Both the position numbers and the translations under genes were made by a program. From contig CM060320.1 of the NCBI GenBank assembly GCA_030674155.1, positions 27,229,012-27,293,011 on the forward strand: a stretch of 64,000 bases of DNA, in the 5' to 3' direction. The notes under the pieces were generated by a model. The model searched no databases, was not told the DNA's origin, and saw only the letters and a list, made by a program, of their open reading frames with translations. Positions 48,240 to 61,211 of this stretch are shown one piece after another. This DNA is from Stramonita haemastoma (lineage: Eukaryota > Mollusca > Gastropoda > Neogastropoda > Muricidae). Numbering within the stretch: position 1 is the stretch's first letter; each line of letters opens with the position of its first letter.

Positions 48240-48478
48240 ATGGCGGACGGTGAGTCTTTTTCTGAATGAAAATTAAATATATTTTATTTATTCATGCAAT
48301 CTGTGCTATTGTTCTGAGATTTGTACTGTTAGTTTATTAATCTTGTCTTAATGAATCTTTTTCTAAGTGAAGACTGGTCTTACAGAGCTTTCAGTCCGAA
48401 GATCAGGATTTAAAGTACTGAGCCTGGTTTTATTGTTTGGTCGCCAAGCAAAATTAAAAAGCAGGACAAAAAGTAGTG

Positions 48479-48565
<87 letters not shown>

Positions 48566-50645
48566 GTCACCACCACTATCAAGTATCATCGTCAGTATTA
48601 TTATTGTAATCATTATTAGTAATATTACTAATAGTAATATTACCAACAACATCATCATTACCGTCAAGTAACATGGGAGTACAGTAAAAGTTAAGATCCT
48701 CCAATGGGAGAGGCCAAACCAACAAACAGAAGACTATTTAATCAATGTGTGTGAGTGTATGCACATATGCTCATGTAGATTCCCATGTGCATTTATATGT
48801 GTACATACTCCAGTTCATGTGTTTATTAATGGATATTGCTAGAGTTCAAACTGCTTTGGTTGATCAGTTGGTTGGTTGGATGGGAGTTTTGTGCATTCAA
48901 TTTTTGTTTTTGTGTGATTTAAAAGCAAAGGATTTGAATCTATTCTGTGGATTATGTTTTGTAACCTGATTTTATTCAATGTTTGATTGGTTGTTTACAG
49001 ATACAGTGGCAACTACTGATGTTGGGGAGCAGCAAGACAATGTTCCAGAAATTCCAGATAATATACAGGTAATTGTCTGGTTAGATTTTCTTTCTTTTTC
49101 TTTTTTCAAGGAGGGACATTGGCCATTACTCGGCATTAGTGTTTTGAAAACATGAGAATAGCTTTGTAAGAAATTGTCAGTTGAGGAACAAATTATCTTA
49201 CATTTTATACTTACCGATGTGTGCATGATGTTCTAATACAAAAGGTGTTTCCTTGTATAGGAAACCATTAATGCACTTTGCCATTGTTTATTTATTCTGA
49301 ATTTGTCTCTAAATTCATGTATTAGTACATTTTCTATGTTTTGTATTCACAGGATGCGCGGATCGCCCATTGTATTGTTGGTTAGCAGAGTAAGCATCAC
49401 ATCCTTTGAGGCATTGATCTGTCACATTTGGTTTATTCATTGCCTTCGAAAAAGAGATAGGTAAATCATATATTCCATATGCATTACAATGGTTTGATTT
49501 GAATGTATTTGATACTTTTTCAGGGTTACTGAAACAAAATTGCCGCAAATAACTGCTAAGAAGGTGTTTGAAAAGGCCTTGCAAAGCCATTGGTTTTCAC
49601 CATCGGGGGGTTGTCAGTGTACATGAACCATGCTCCTAGAGTGATTATTTGTGTAATGATGATGATCTCACTCTTTCCAGAAATTGATCACGAGTGAGAA
49701 GGAGTCCAGTGAAACTGCCGCCAAACGCCCCAAAGTGGATTTGCAGTCTTTGCCAACCAGGGCCTACCTGGATCAGACTGTTGTCCCCATCCTGCTCCAA
49801 GGGATGTCGGTGTTATCCAAGGAAAGGTCCGTTTGTTTTGCCTGATGGGGCTGATTTGTAGCTAATGTTGAGTGCGTGCTTAGTTGCGTGTCAACATATG
49901 AAAAGACTTCATATATATATATATATATATTAGTTTTGTTGTGTTTCTAGTACTGCATAACACAAGGTTTCTTTCTGAGTGAGAGAGGAGGAAGAGGAAT
50001 GCATGCGTATTAGTGTTTGTGGAAGATGATGCGTGTCTTCTGAAGTGTGCATGTGTGTTTGTGTGCATGCTTTTTTGTATGTATAAATATGAAGAACTGT
50101 GAATGTCTGCATTATATATCACTTCTCAATTTTGTGTGCATAGGAAAAACAGGATTAAATTGTTTGCACAACTTTCTTACTGAGTTTATAAATCCATTTG
50201 GCTTGTTTACAGTCTTTCACTGATAAATGATATTCAGATCCATCTAGAAACCGCAATATACTTAGTGTAGTTATTGTGTTATATAGTTTTATATATTTTT
50301 GTTTGTTTGTTGACAAGCTACATTGTTATCATTTGTGCATCGGCATACATGTGTATGCATGCTGTGTGTGTGCAGGCATGTGTGTGTGTGTGTGCATGTA
50401 TGTTTTTTTTTTTTTAAGGCTGAACTTTTTTTCTGTGAGAAAAGTTTTTTTTGTCGATTGTTTTGGCATGTAACCCATGCAAATTTCTTCTGTTTATTGA
50501 GATGGTAAAGTATTGATATTGTGCAATAGATGTGCTGTACCAACTCCACATGAAATGTTCCTTTTTTTGTTGTTTTTTCAGGCCACCGAATCCAATAGAG
50601 TTCCTAGCTGCTTACCTGCTGAAGAACAAGAACCAGTATGAATGA
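48240..50645 (+). CDS. DPY30: DPY30, core subunit of SET1/MLL (COMPASS) complexes, complete
   Basis: Four coding exons join in phase: 48240-48249, 49001-49068, 49681-49826 and 50582-50645, giving a 95-residue protein. It begins [17 protein letters not shown]. The DPY-30 dimerisation motif near residues 46-92 is nearly invariant: [20 protein letters not shown], then [20 protein letters not shown], then [11 protein letters not shown] and TGA. DPY30 dimers bind the ASH2L C-terminal helix and support H3K4 methylation in the nucleus. The N-terminal 45 residues are acidic and divergent, as is usual. The start ATG is followed after 10 coding bases by a GTGAGT donor. The exon 3 donor is the weak GTCCGT, but frame and homology require it. 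Length matches the family (about 99 aa in human). Confidence 0.97.
48477..48565. repeat. (TTA)n microsatellite
   Basis: Trinucleotide TTA tract in DPY30 intron 1; the poly-Tyr and poly-Asn frames across it are artefacts. Confidence 0.97.
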
Positions 50646-51454
50646 AGATTCATCATTTGTCCACCTTTTTCATCTGTGTCTGCTAGGAAACTTCATTACT
50701 TTCCAATGTGAATGTTTAGTTTTGTAAATGAAATGAGAAAATACAAATTGCTTGTCCTCACTTATATCATGTCTCTCTTGTCAGTTTTATTCATTCCTCT
50801 GTGTTGTTGTTGTTTGATACAAAATGGTGTGTTGAGAGTAAGGGGACAAAACCTTTTCACTTCATTTTGAACGCCAGATGACCTTGTTGGATTTGTGTGC
50901 TGCAGAAAGTCGTAAAACATGTTTTTTGTGATTTTTTTTTTTCATTATCCTAGAAGATACAGGTTTAATGGGAAAAATTGTCTGGCTCAAACGGGAAAAG
51001 AGACCTTCTCCTATTTGTCAGAATCAACAAGCAAACCAGTCTAGTCCACCAGAGATAAAATCCGACCCTCTCAAGATCCCCCCTGCCCTTCCTCGGTGGG
51101 CATGCTTGGGGCCTGTCATTATAAATAGCATCACCACCTTCTGGAAAATCGGTGCCAGGAATTCCCCCTTTTCTGTCCCTCTCTTTGTTTTTGCCTTGTT
51201 CCTTTTTCCTGTCTCTTCTTCCTTGTCTATCTCTGTCTTCTTGGTCCAGCCTTTTTTTTCCCAGAAAGACTTCAAAGATAACAATTGTCTCCCATGCTAA
51301 AGTCTGATGTGCTGGGCCTGACTTGTCAGGCGCTTGACAGACAACAATAGTTGCTGAGTGTTCGACGAAGAAGAAGAAGAAAAAAAAGAAAAACTTGGAT
51401 CGAGACACATATTACTATGTGGACAGTTTTTGACGAATGAGGAGTATTAAATCT
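50646..51454. other. DPY30 3' flank with repeat F
   Basis: No canonical AATAAA is obvious close to the stop. Repeat F occupies about 50965-51385 in antisense and ends with (GAA)n; its open frames on both strands are not gene-like. Confidence 0.5.
50965..51385 (-). repeat. Interspersed repeat F, longer copy
   Basis: On the minus strand: (GAA)n-related start, AACAATTGTTATCTTTGAAG, AGACAGAGATAGACAAGG, GGGAATTCCTGGCACCG, GAAGGTGGTGATGCTATTT. The middle part matches 40035-40165. Possibly the end of a larger mobile element. Confidence 0.65.
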
Positions 51455-51660
51455 GTTTAGGTAAGGATGGTGACAGGACGGTTAAGACATTCGCCTGCTG
51501 AGCAAATAAACCGTGAAGTTCTGGGTTCAATTCCCAGCCTTGCCTTCTTTTCCCAGCTTGACAAGAACATTGAACTGAATGTCAAGTCATTCTGAGGAGA
51601 TTCTAAACCTGTCAGACCTGCTTACAGCCTTGCACACATCAATAGAACCCACAACGGTTG
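51455..51660 (+). mobile_element. SINE with tRNA-like head as in the 41.8-42.1 kb copy
   Basis: ACGGTTAAGACATTCGCCTG and B-box GGGTTCAATTCCCAGC, followed by ACTGAATGTCAAGTCATTC. Truncated before the A tail. Confidence 0.7.
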
Positions 51661-51717
51661 AAAATCGGGAAGAGGAGGGACATACCTCCTGATTGTACTG
51701 GTAAAATTGGCAAGTTC

Positions 51718-51832
51718 AATTCCCCAAGATGGAATACTGCTACCTTAATCAGTGGTGAAAAAAATGTTGTGTATGCAAAAATCTCACCAATGGTGAACAT
51801 CCGTGGTATAGCTGAGGAACAAAAAAAAGAAA
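51718..51832 (+). repeat. Tail-2 repeat
   Basis: ATACTGCTACCTTAATCAG ... GCAAAAATCTCACCAATGG ... AGCTGAGGAAC; immediately followed by another SINE-A head. Confidence 0.7.
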
Positions 51833-51844
51833 ATTTGCTTGGGG

Positions 51845-52090
51845 GCCGGGTAGCCTAGTGGCTAGAGCGTTGAACTCATGATCTGATGGCCTGGGTTCGA
51901 GCCCCCACAGAGGCACCTATTTAAGGGATATTTTTTCCCTGGAGTTAACATCAGTATTGACTTCCTTCCCCGAAATTTCTTCAGATGAGATTATAAACTG
52001 AGGTCCCATGTGTGAATGCATGCAGAACATGTTGCGCATATGTTAAAACCCATTTCACCTTTTGAAAGAGTGGGCCATTTTTTGCTGATA
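51845..52090 (+). mobile_element. SINE-A copy, 3' truncated
   Basis: TAGCCTAGTGGCTAGAGC head with GGGTTCGAGCCCC, body to GAAAGAGTGGGCCATT, then directly joined to a SINE-B head. Confidence 0.85.
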
Positions 52091-52094
52091 GAAA

Positions 52095-52372
52095 CAGGGA
52101 TGGGCTAGCTCAGTGGTCAGGGCACTCGCTTTCACCCAGACAATGTTAAGCCGCATTGAGCGTAGTTACCAGTTAGATGGGTGACTGCGCACCTTGGTTT
52201 CAGTACAGTCTTTCAGTTCACCCAGCTGTAAATGGGTACCTGCTTCTTTAGGTAGAGCAGCGAGAAAGAGAAGATGGGCGCCATCCTCTATATGCTGGCC
52301 CCTGAAGAAGCTGAGGTCTCTGATGCCTCGCTCCTCTACAACCACATAGGTTATAGGACACCTTTACCTTGA
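52095..52372 (+). mobile_element. SINE-B copy, full length
   Basis: A-box TAGCTCAGTGG at 52106-52116, AAGCCGCATTGAGCGTAGTT, CACCCAGCTGTAAATGGGTA, GAGGTCTCTGATGCCTCGC and CACCTTTACCTTG end. Nested directly after the truncated SINE-A. Confidence 0.9.
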
Positions 52373-52461
52373 AATGGATGACAACATTAACCCCCCCCCA
52401 AAAAAAAACAAACAAAAAAAACCCAACAATAAAACACATGTACTCTGGTTTCATGATTTGA

Positions 52462-52570
52462 CTTCATCCCTAAAGTCAGAATATGGCTACCTTATTGGTG
52501 AGCAAAAACAGTCGTATATGCAAAACTTCACCATTGGTGAGCCTTGGAGCTCTAGCTGAAGAATTGAGGG
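52462..52570 (+). repeat. Solo tail-2 repeat
   Basis: CTAAAGTCAGAATATGGCT ... TATATGCAAAACTTCACCAT ... AGCTCTAGCTGAAGAA. Confidence 0.75.
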
Positions 52571-54489
52571 AGAGAATATAAAAATAATAAATCTGTTTGC
52601 TTGGTTTGAAAAAGTGATATTTGTTTATGATTGTTTTAGGAAATGGATGTGGTTTTTTTATTCTTTAAAAATAAGTGTGATCTCTATTGACACAGCTTTT
52701 AGTTATACACTTTGAAACAAATAACCAAAACAAGCACCTTATCTTAGTTTGAAATTTGAAATGTTTCAGCAAAATCAGTGATTTTCTCTCATCCACCACT
52801 CTTTCTCTCTGCCAGCAGAAACCAGACATGCTTCAAGAAAAAAGTTCTATTTATTTAGGATAAATGAAAACATTTCAAATAGGAAATATGATAATTTTAA
52901 AGCTGTTTAAATTTGTGAAAAATCCCTGATGTGGTAAGTAATAATGTGACTCCAGCATCATTCATCTGTTAAAACTCATCTTCAGCATAAAACAAATTTC
53001 AGCACTTTTTGTGTGGCATTCTGCTGCCGGTGTTGGTATGAAAATTGATGACATCTCATGAGAAATACATGAACATTTACTAGTAAGACAAAAGAGATTA
53101 GCCAGCCTTAAAAAAAAACAACTGATATTTAATGCACTATTTGTTCTTTGAAAAAAAAATTACATTGAAATTTCATGCCATCACAAACATATCTCATTTG
53201 TAAATTAATGAGACTGGTGTTGGAACAAAAAAAACAACAATATTCACACTTGAAAAGTTAAAATTATTACAAGTGGGATTGTCTCTAAATCATAAACATT
53301 TTACATTTATGAGCTCAGTATCATATTGTATAAACCTTTCCTTTATAGAATATATATATATATTGCTATATTTTGTATAACTGCGGTAACAATCGGCAGT
53401 GTGGAAAAAAGGTAAAGTTCACACAGTATACACAATGGTGTAAAAAGGCTGCAACAATAACACTTCCTTTTAAGTCATGATTTCATACAACTTTACTCCA
53501 TTAAACTAAAAGTTAATCATGCAGCATGGTCTTGCTCATCAATCTCTTAATCACACCCACAATAGTCAGACAAGAGTATGTAAATCAAACAACACACAAA
53601 ATGTTGATAATCATAAAAAAAGTAATGTAATATTTGATAGGGAAAAAAAAAGAGAAGAAAGAAGAGAAACACTTGAAAAAATCAAGGCTTCATTTGAACA
53701 GACTATATATGACTGATGTTTCTGTCACAATGTAATGCTCTCTGTTCAAGGTAATCTACCACATAACACAGAGTAATAAACAGATCAACAATAACAAAAA
53801 GCATGTGTGTATAGGGGCAAAATGGCTCACTATCACAAGAGCATTCCAAGCAGACGAACACAATTTAAACAAAAACAACAAAATGCAGTTCTGTTCAAAA
53901 AGTTCCTGTAAAAACAACAAAATGCTTCTTTGTCATCTAAATACATTAAGAAAAACAGGTAAAAGTTACATTCATATAACATTTCTGAGAAAAGCAGGCT
54001 CACTGAAAGGCTCATAAAATGTGTTATTATTTGCATCTGCGAAAGATGTACAAGAAATGTATGATACATGTACAAACAAGACTATTTCAACACAACATAT
54101 AGTAAAATCTTATAAGAGCTGCATAGTGCAACTTTATACCAACAGATATATATAGGAACTATAACAAATTACATGAAGAAACACGTATCATAACTGATAT
54201 TTGATTTTTAAAAAATTTTAGCACATATTAACAAAAGCTTTTGATCATAGGTTCGGAACCAACACACATTACAACAAATAATTGAATTTTTAAAATGTTG
54301 GCACTTATAATTCAAGAAGCTTTTGATCATAGGTTTACAGCTTAATTTTGTGGCTACACTGTCAGTCCAGTTGAGATAAATGAGGTTATTTTCTCCAGTT
54401 CTTCACCACAGTCATAAACTTTGTTCAGGGCATGGGGTGTCCACAGCAAGGTTAACTTCTTGTTTCCTAATATATGACATTAATTTTTT

Positions 54490-55060
54490 CGTTATTAACC
54501 ACCTACCTAGGTAAAATGGTTTGTGAAGTGAACTATTGCGTATTAGGATGAGGGTTCAACTATTTTCTTTAGTTACCACCTGCCATGGTAAAATGGTTTG
54601 CGTAGTCAATATTGTCTATTAGGATGGGGATTCAACTATTTTCTTTGTTTACCACCTGCCAAGGTAAAATGGTTAGTGAGGTGAACTATTGCGTATTAGG
54701 AAAGGGATTCAACTATTTCTTTAGTTACCACCTGCCATGGTAAAATGCTTTGCGTAGTCAATATTGTCTATCAGATGGGGGTCCAACTATTTTCTTTATT
54801 TACACTGACCATGTAAATGTCTATCAGATGGGGTCCAACTATTTTCTTTAGTTACCACCTGCCATGGTAAAATGGTTTGCGTAGTCAATATTGTCTATTA
54901 GGATGGGGATTCAACTATTTTCTTTGTTACCACTGCCAAGGTAAATGTCTATCAGGATGGGGGTCCAACTATTTCTTTGTTTACCACTGACCATGGTAAA
55001 ATGGTTTGTGAAGTGAACTACTGTCTATTTGGATGGAGGTTCGACTATTATCGAAACTTT
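54490..55060 (+). repeat. Minisatellite of about 75-80 bp units
   Basis: Seven or so units of TACCACCTGCCATGGTAAAA, TGGTTTGCGTAGTCAATATT, GTCTATTAGGATGGGG, TTCAACTATTTTCTTTAG with point changes and shortened units near 54810 and 54930. Confidence 0.9.
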
Positions 55061-56099
55061 GTAAAATGTCAATGATACATATTTCTAATCATTTTAGTAC
55101 AGCATAACCACTCTAGGAGATCAGGTAAGAAATACATATGAATAAATGCATCCAAAAATATGCAAACAGTTTACAAAGAATTTTTGCACAGGATACACAA
55201 CAACAACAACAACAACAACAAAAGAAGAAGAAAGTCAGGGGAGAAAACGATCAAAACTCAACATTCATATTTCATCACTTTTTAAATTTAAAAAAAAAAA
55301 ATTTTTTTAATTACTGTTTTGTCCTTTTGATACATAAACTTCTAAATCCTGAAAGATGCATAATCAAAATAGCTGATATCACTGGTGTACAGGTGATGAG
55401 TATCACAGTATTTTGCTATCACTGAAGTCTGGCCATCTTTCCCATAGATCTAGATATCAATCTTTGCTTTGTGATATTAGCAACTGCTGGCTAATGGAAC
55501 AAATTCACATCTTCAGGGTTTTTTTCAGCCAGCATCTAATGCCTATGGTTTTCAATGACCATGATGATATATAAAGAGCACTTGTTTTTACTCCACACTG
55601 AATCATCAATGAAGTTAAAAGGAAAAAAAACCAACTCATGAGGAGGGTTGCTTGATTCTGACAACAGAAATATCAGAAAAATACTTTCCTCCTGTCTCAG
55701 TTACCATTCTTACCAGCTCTGAACTCTCTAACATTATGGGTTTTTTTTTTTTTAGCAAGCTAGACCTTGAAATTTAAAGAGAGAGAGACTTTTTTTTATT
55801 ATATGTTGAATGATTGTCACAATTCTGACTGATTGTGATACCTCCACAAGGAAGGATAGAGACAGGGCCATAGTAAATGACTGTATTGTTTCAATGTTAA
55901 AAGACCAATTTTTTGTTTCTTAAATTCACTAACTTCACTCCCTAACTACTACTACCTTGCTGACAAGACTCCAAAACTGAGAGGGCAGCTGGTAAGAATG
56001 ATCCCAGGACTCCGCTGGAAAGTATCTGATATATAAATGAATTATCAACTTGTAAACATCTGATAAATGAAATATTAATCTTCTATGATAATTTTCTTT

Positions 56100-56218
56100 G
56101 GATAAATATTACAAAAGTCTGAACGCAGCTACCCTAATGGTGGTTAAAAACGGTTGCATTCATAAAATTTCACAATCAGTGAACTTCAAAGCTCTACTCA
56201 AGGAATGGAAGAGAAAAT
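56100..56218 (+). repeat. Solo tail-2 repeat
   Basis: GTCTGAACGCAGCTACCCTA ... AATTTCACAATCAGTGAACT ... AGCTCTACTCAAGGAATGG. Confidence 0.7.
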
Positions 56219-57895
56219 AATTTACACCCCCCTCCCCCCCAAAAAAAATAACCCAAAACAAAACAACCAACAAAAACAAACTATTCTATTAACAAAATAT
56301 AAATACTGAATTAAAAAAAAATCAAGGCAAGCATATTGCATGATAAACCATTGCAAAATCCTTCAAAATGATATTTTACAGCAGAGTGTCTGCTCAAAAA
56401 ACTATCACTAGACTGTAAATTTTGGCATTTGCATACAAGCAAGGCAAAGAAAAAAAGTTTAAAAGGCGCCTACAATCTACAAGTTGATATTAAAAAAAAA
56501 CAACCTTCCAGGACGAGAAATATTTAACCACTCCCGCTGAACTGTTTGACCAAAGTGACAAGACAGATTAGAAACTCCAGACTAGTGGTCAACACTTGCA
56601 GGTTAACTCTCAGAGGACGGCTGTCCGCTTTAGTGGATCAGTGTAAAGCAACAGTTTTGGACGGCTATCCGCAAAAGCATATTTGCCATTTGCAGATTTT
56701 TCTTGTGGCGGCCACATGATACTATGACTAGTACAGCTTAACATAGCTTCGTGAGCCTGTCCAAGGTCGAATGCAGAGTGTTGTAGGGTGATTCCATGTG
56801 TTCCGAACTCTTTGTTCATGGTTGCAGAGAGTAGCCGACATGGAGTAGCGACATGGAGTACAAAATTCAGAGTATTTTCTAGATGCTAGTCAGAGCTTAA
56901 ATATTAAAGTGAGAGCTTCAATCTTTGGATGTGTACTAACCTAGTATGTTATCCATTTGTTCAGAAAATTTAATTTTCTTACTATGCGTTTTGTATTTTT
57001 CATGATTTTTTTTACTAACCATTAGTCATTACAAATGGGCCGTCTACAGGGAAAAGCAAGGGAGAGAACTGGCCATCCCGAGTGAGTTAAAGTGTAATTC
57101 TCATAATTACACACTGCAAAATTTGACAAACACCTTATCAATTTCACTGGGCTTATTCGAAACACATTCACCACTCTTGACTTCTTGTCATTTTTCTTCC
57201 TATCTAAATGAAAGGAAATACTGCAAGTGCAAAATTTAGAGGACAAGTCTGAACTACAGGTTTTGTGAAATAATCCCCACTCCCACATCACAAAAAGGAG
57301 AAAGAATTCAACAAACAAATAAGAATGGAAGGCCGCAATGTAGTTATCTTGTATAAAAAAATTTTAAAAACACCTTCATAAAAGGTGTCGCGAGTCCACC
57401 TCCGTGTGATCTATCACTTTGTAAAAACTTATATCACTTTGATCTGTTAACCTGTTTGACAAAGAAACAAAACAAGACCTATTTTCTTCTACAACAACTT
57501 TCTGAAAACTGATATATCCATTTTACAACTTGTTCACAATAAAAGATAAATCATTCCCCATACACATCTAGTAAAAACAGTATTTTCTGCATCTGAGAAG
57601 AGACACAAAAACTGGTAACACACTGCACTGCCTAGCAATGCCAAGAAAAGCCTTATTTGCATATAATATTATGGGTATTGCCCCACATTAGCAGTACTGT
57701 ATAGTCCAACAAGCGTGATCATCAAAAATGGACAGATCTTATACTAACACCAATCTTACATGACATGAAACCAGCCTAGCCAAAACAGATGGAACATACA
57801 ATTAGAAACCTTTATCAGAAACCTTTTTTATAAGCAAAACTTAACAAATAATCTCACAACTGGTGTGGATATCATTGTTTGGCTGTGGCTCGACT

Positions 57896-58360
57896 CTACA
57901 CTGACATGCGGCCAACCATTGTCGACACAATTTTCTGCAGATCTTTGGCTCGCTTTTGTCCCACTGCCAGCACTTCTTCATGAGTGGTCTCGCGTGTACT
58001 GTCGTATTCCAAAGCCACCATGTCGGTTATGAGGGATATGCCAAATGTCCGCAAACCTCCATGTTTTGCTACCACCGCCTCTGGTACAGTGCTCATACCT
58101 GTCAACACAATTTTCTTTCTTTAAAAAAATACGGTCAAAACAAGAAGGACAAAAAATACAGCCTGGTCAACATTTAACAGGCAGCACTACACTATTGTGT
58201 CATGTTTTCTATTCTTTTAGAAAGATTAAACAATAATGATGAACAGATAAAGTAGATTGGCTTATTTATAAAAAAAGCACAAAAAAAGCACCATACTCTT
58301 GTGTCATACTTTTCTTGATAATTGAAGATAATGGAATAAATAAAAAATAAATAAAATGTC

Positions 58361-58430
<70 letters not shown>

Positions 58431-58602
58431 ACCGAAGCATGCATATCATCTAGAATGGCAGAAAACTATCACAAACACAACCAAGAAATGCCTTTGCAAG
58501 ACAGTGGAAAGTCTGATATATAATTAGAGATGATCTTGGGGGGGAAGAACGAATTGTCGAAATAATCTGCTTCCCAAGACAGCAACTGCTAAACAAGGAA
58601 GC

Positions 58603-58647
<45 letters not shown>

Positions 58648-60444
58648 CACAAACACAAACACAAACACACACACATAGAAAACAGCAGATTAGTTTCCTT
58701 TCACTAAAGCCATTGCTAGAAGATGAGAACTCCACATCTTGGCTGAAAGACTCAGCAGTGTCTCAAATTGGGCCCTTTGGTTGATAAGATCAGTGTCCTA
58801 GCCACTAATCCACTAAAAGTCCTTTGGATGAGACTATAAACTGAAGTCCCTCATGCAAAGGTACCTGGAACATCTTGCGCACATGTTAAAAACCTGTTCT
58901 GCTTTTCAGAAGAGTGGGCCGATGTGTGCCGGTGGGACCAGATGACAAAATTGACAAAACTGCATACACATGGAGACTGGATCAGTGGATGTAAAAAAAA
59001 AAAAGCACACCAGTGCTTATTCCTTTATCCTAGAAATAAAAGAATAAAATAATCAATTCCACCCTTCATCCCTGCAAATAAATATAATTTTTTTTTATTT
59101 TTAAAAAACAACAACAAAAAAACATATGTACACATTACTATCAAACTATTACCCACCGACAGCATCAGCACCCAACAACTTCAGCAGGCGTGATTCTGCA
59201 ACAGTTTCGAAGGTGGGACCCCCGATCATGACGTAAACTCCTTCATGTGTTATATTCCCATATCCCAGCTCCACAACTATCTGTTTAGCCAGATCGCGTA
59301 GGTCTTTGTCATATGTGTCGACAGTAGCAGGAAAACGTGGTCCGAATCTGAAAAGGTGAAAAATCAGGATGACAGTAGTTGGACAAACATGTAAAATGCT
59401 AATCTACCTGTTTGTTAGGTATCTATACAGGCACATAAATATTTTTTAAAATGTTTAAAAGGGAACAAAAATCCTTGAAAGGATTCTGTAAAGTATTTAT
59501 ACAGAACAAGCATGAATTTGCTTTTGTTATGGTTTTTTTAATGGCATGAATCATAGCATCCTGAAATAAGAACCTGGTTGATAAAAAAAAAAATTGGTGA
59601 ACTGTGAATAGTAAAACTTGCCTACATCTGATCCATGAGTCCACAAAGTTAAATTAATAAAACTTCATGAGAAAATGATCATACAGACTTAAACCAGATG
59701 TTACGAACAGCTGTCAGTCAATAAATTGACATTATCTTTAAAAACAAACAAACAAAAAAAATACCATTGAAATGCTATATGCTAAAAAAGAAAAAAAGCA
59801 TCTTTCTTTGGAAAAGAAATGTAAAGGAGGAAGAACAAAATATAGATCCCCAAAGTCAGAATGCAGCTACCTAAACGGCTTAGGGGAAAAAACGGTCACA
59901 TCCGCAAATATTTTCACCATTGGTGAACCCGGAGCTCTAGCCGAGGAACAAAACAAAACAAAGGAATCTGGATGAGCCCAGCTCATCCTCCTCCTAGCAA
60001 CAGGATGCATGCTGGGTATACATTTTGTGTCATCCATCCATCTGGCCAGTTCTGGCTAACTCTTCCAGAAAAGGTGCATAGACTTTTAACATAATTAAAT
60101 GTGTGTGAGATGCTCAGGATGCATTCACCAAAAGAACCTCGTTTTACAGTCTTATCTTTAGGGAGTTGCGCCAGTACTGATGTTAATTCATGATAACATT
60201 TCAAATGGAACATATAACTGGTTCTGACAAAAATCATTACGCATTCTCACCGTTCGTCATTTTTACCAATCAGCACACATTCCCCAGTCAAGCCAGGCAA
60301 GTCAATGTGGTCTTTGATGATCATGATGTCGCCTGTGCTGTAGCTAGGGTTGATGCCACCAGCAGCATTGGTCACGATCAGCGTTGTCACACCCATCGCT
60401 TTCATCACTCGCACTGGCATTGCCACCTGTGTGTACACACACAA

Positions 60445-60482
<38 letters not shown>

Positions 60483-61142
60483 CACACACACACACACAAA
60501 GCACAAACACAACACAACACAACACACACACAACACAACACAACACAACACAACACAACACAACACAAACACAACACAACACACCAACACAACACACACA
60601 ACACACACACACACACACACACCACACACACACACACACACACTATAGTATTAGTAGCAAAGAATCCTATAAAATAGCAAATGGTCAGTTGAAATTACTG
60701 TGGTAGATAATCTTAATCAGTAACTAAAAAACAACACACATTTTATTTTTTGTATTCTCTTTTAGAGACACACATGACATGAAATCAAAACCAAGAAAAA
60801 AATGAAGATCTAAAGGTAAAATAACAGAAAAAAGATAGACATGGCAATTTTGTCTTACCTTTTTCACAGGAGACAAAGCAAAATGGATTATTTATAAGCA
60901 AAATTCACATTATATAAAGTACCACTATGCTCAGCTAATATAAATTTATGTAGTTAATCAGTAATCTAAAGGCAAGCTCAACAGATTTTGACTACTTCAA
61001 GTTTCTATGGTACATGCTGTTGCATGATATAATATAGCTGAGAAGAAAAGAACTGAAGGCTGAAAGTAAAGAAACAGTAATTAAAAACAACAAATATATA
61101 TATGCTCATGTTCCTACCTTTCCGTTAACACACACACATGCG

Positions 61143-61211
<69 letters not shown>

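Larger units (their letters stand above)
52571..57895. other. AT-rich gene-free stretch downstream of PNP
   Basis: No coding exon recognised on either strand. It contains a minisatellite (54490-55060), a tail-2 copy (56100-56218) and an (AAC)n tract near 55197-55222. Some of the right part may be the PNP 3' UTR (transcribed right to left). Confidence 0.5.

Noticed and set aside
50965..51408. 147-codon minus-strand frame rich in Arg, Lys and Glu
   Set aside because: It covers repeat F, starts in a T-run and overlaps an equally long frame on the other strand; not supported as a gene.
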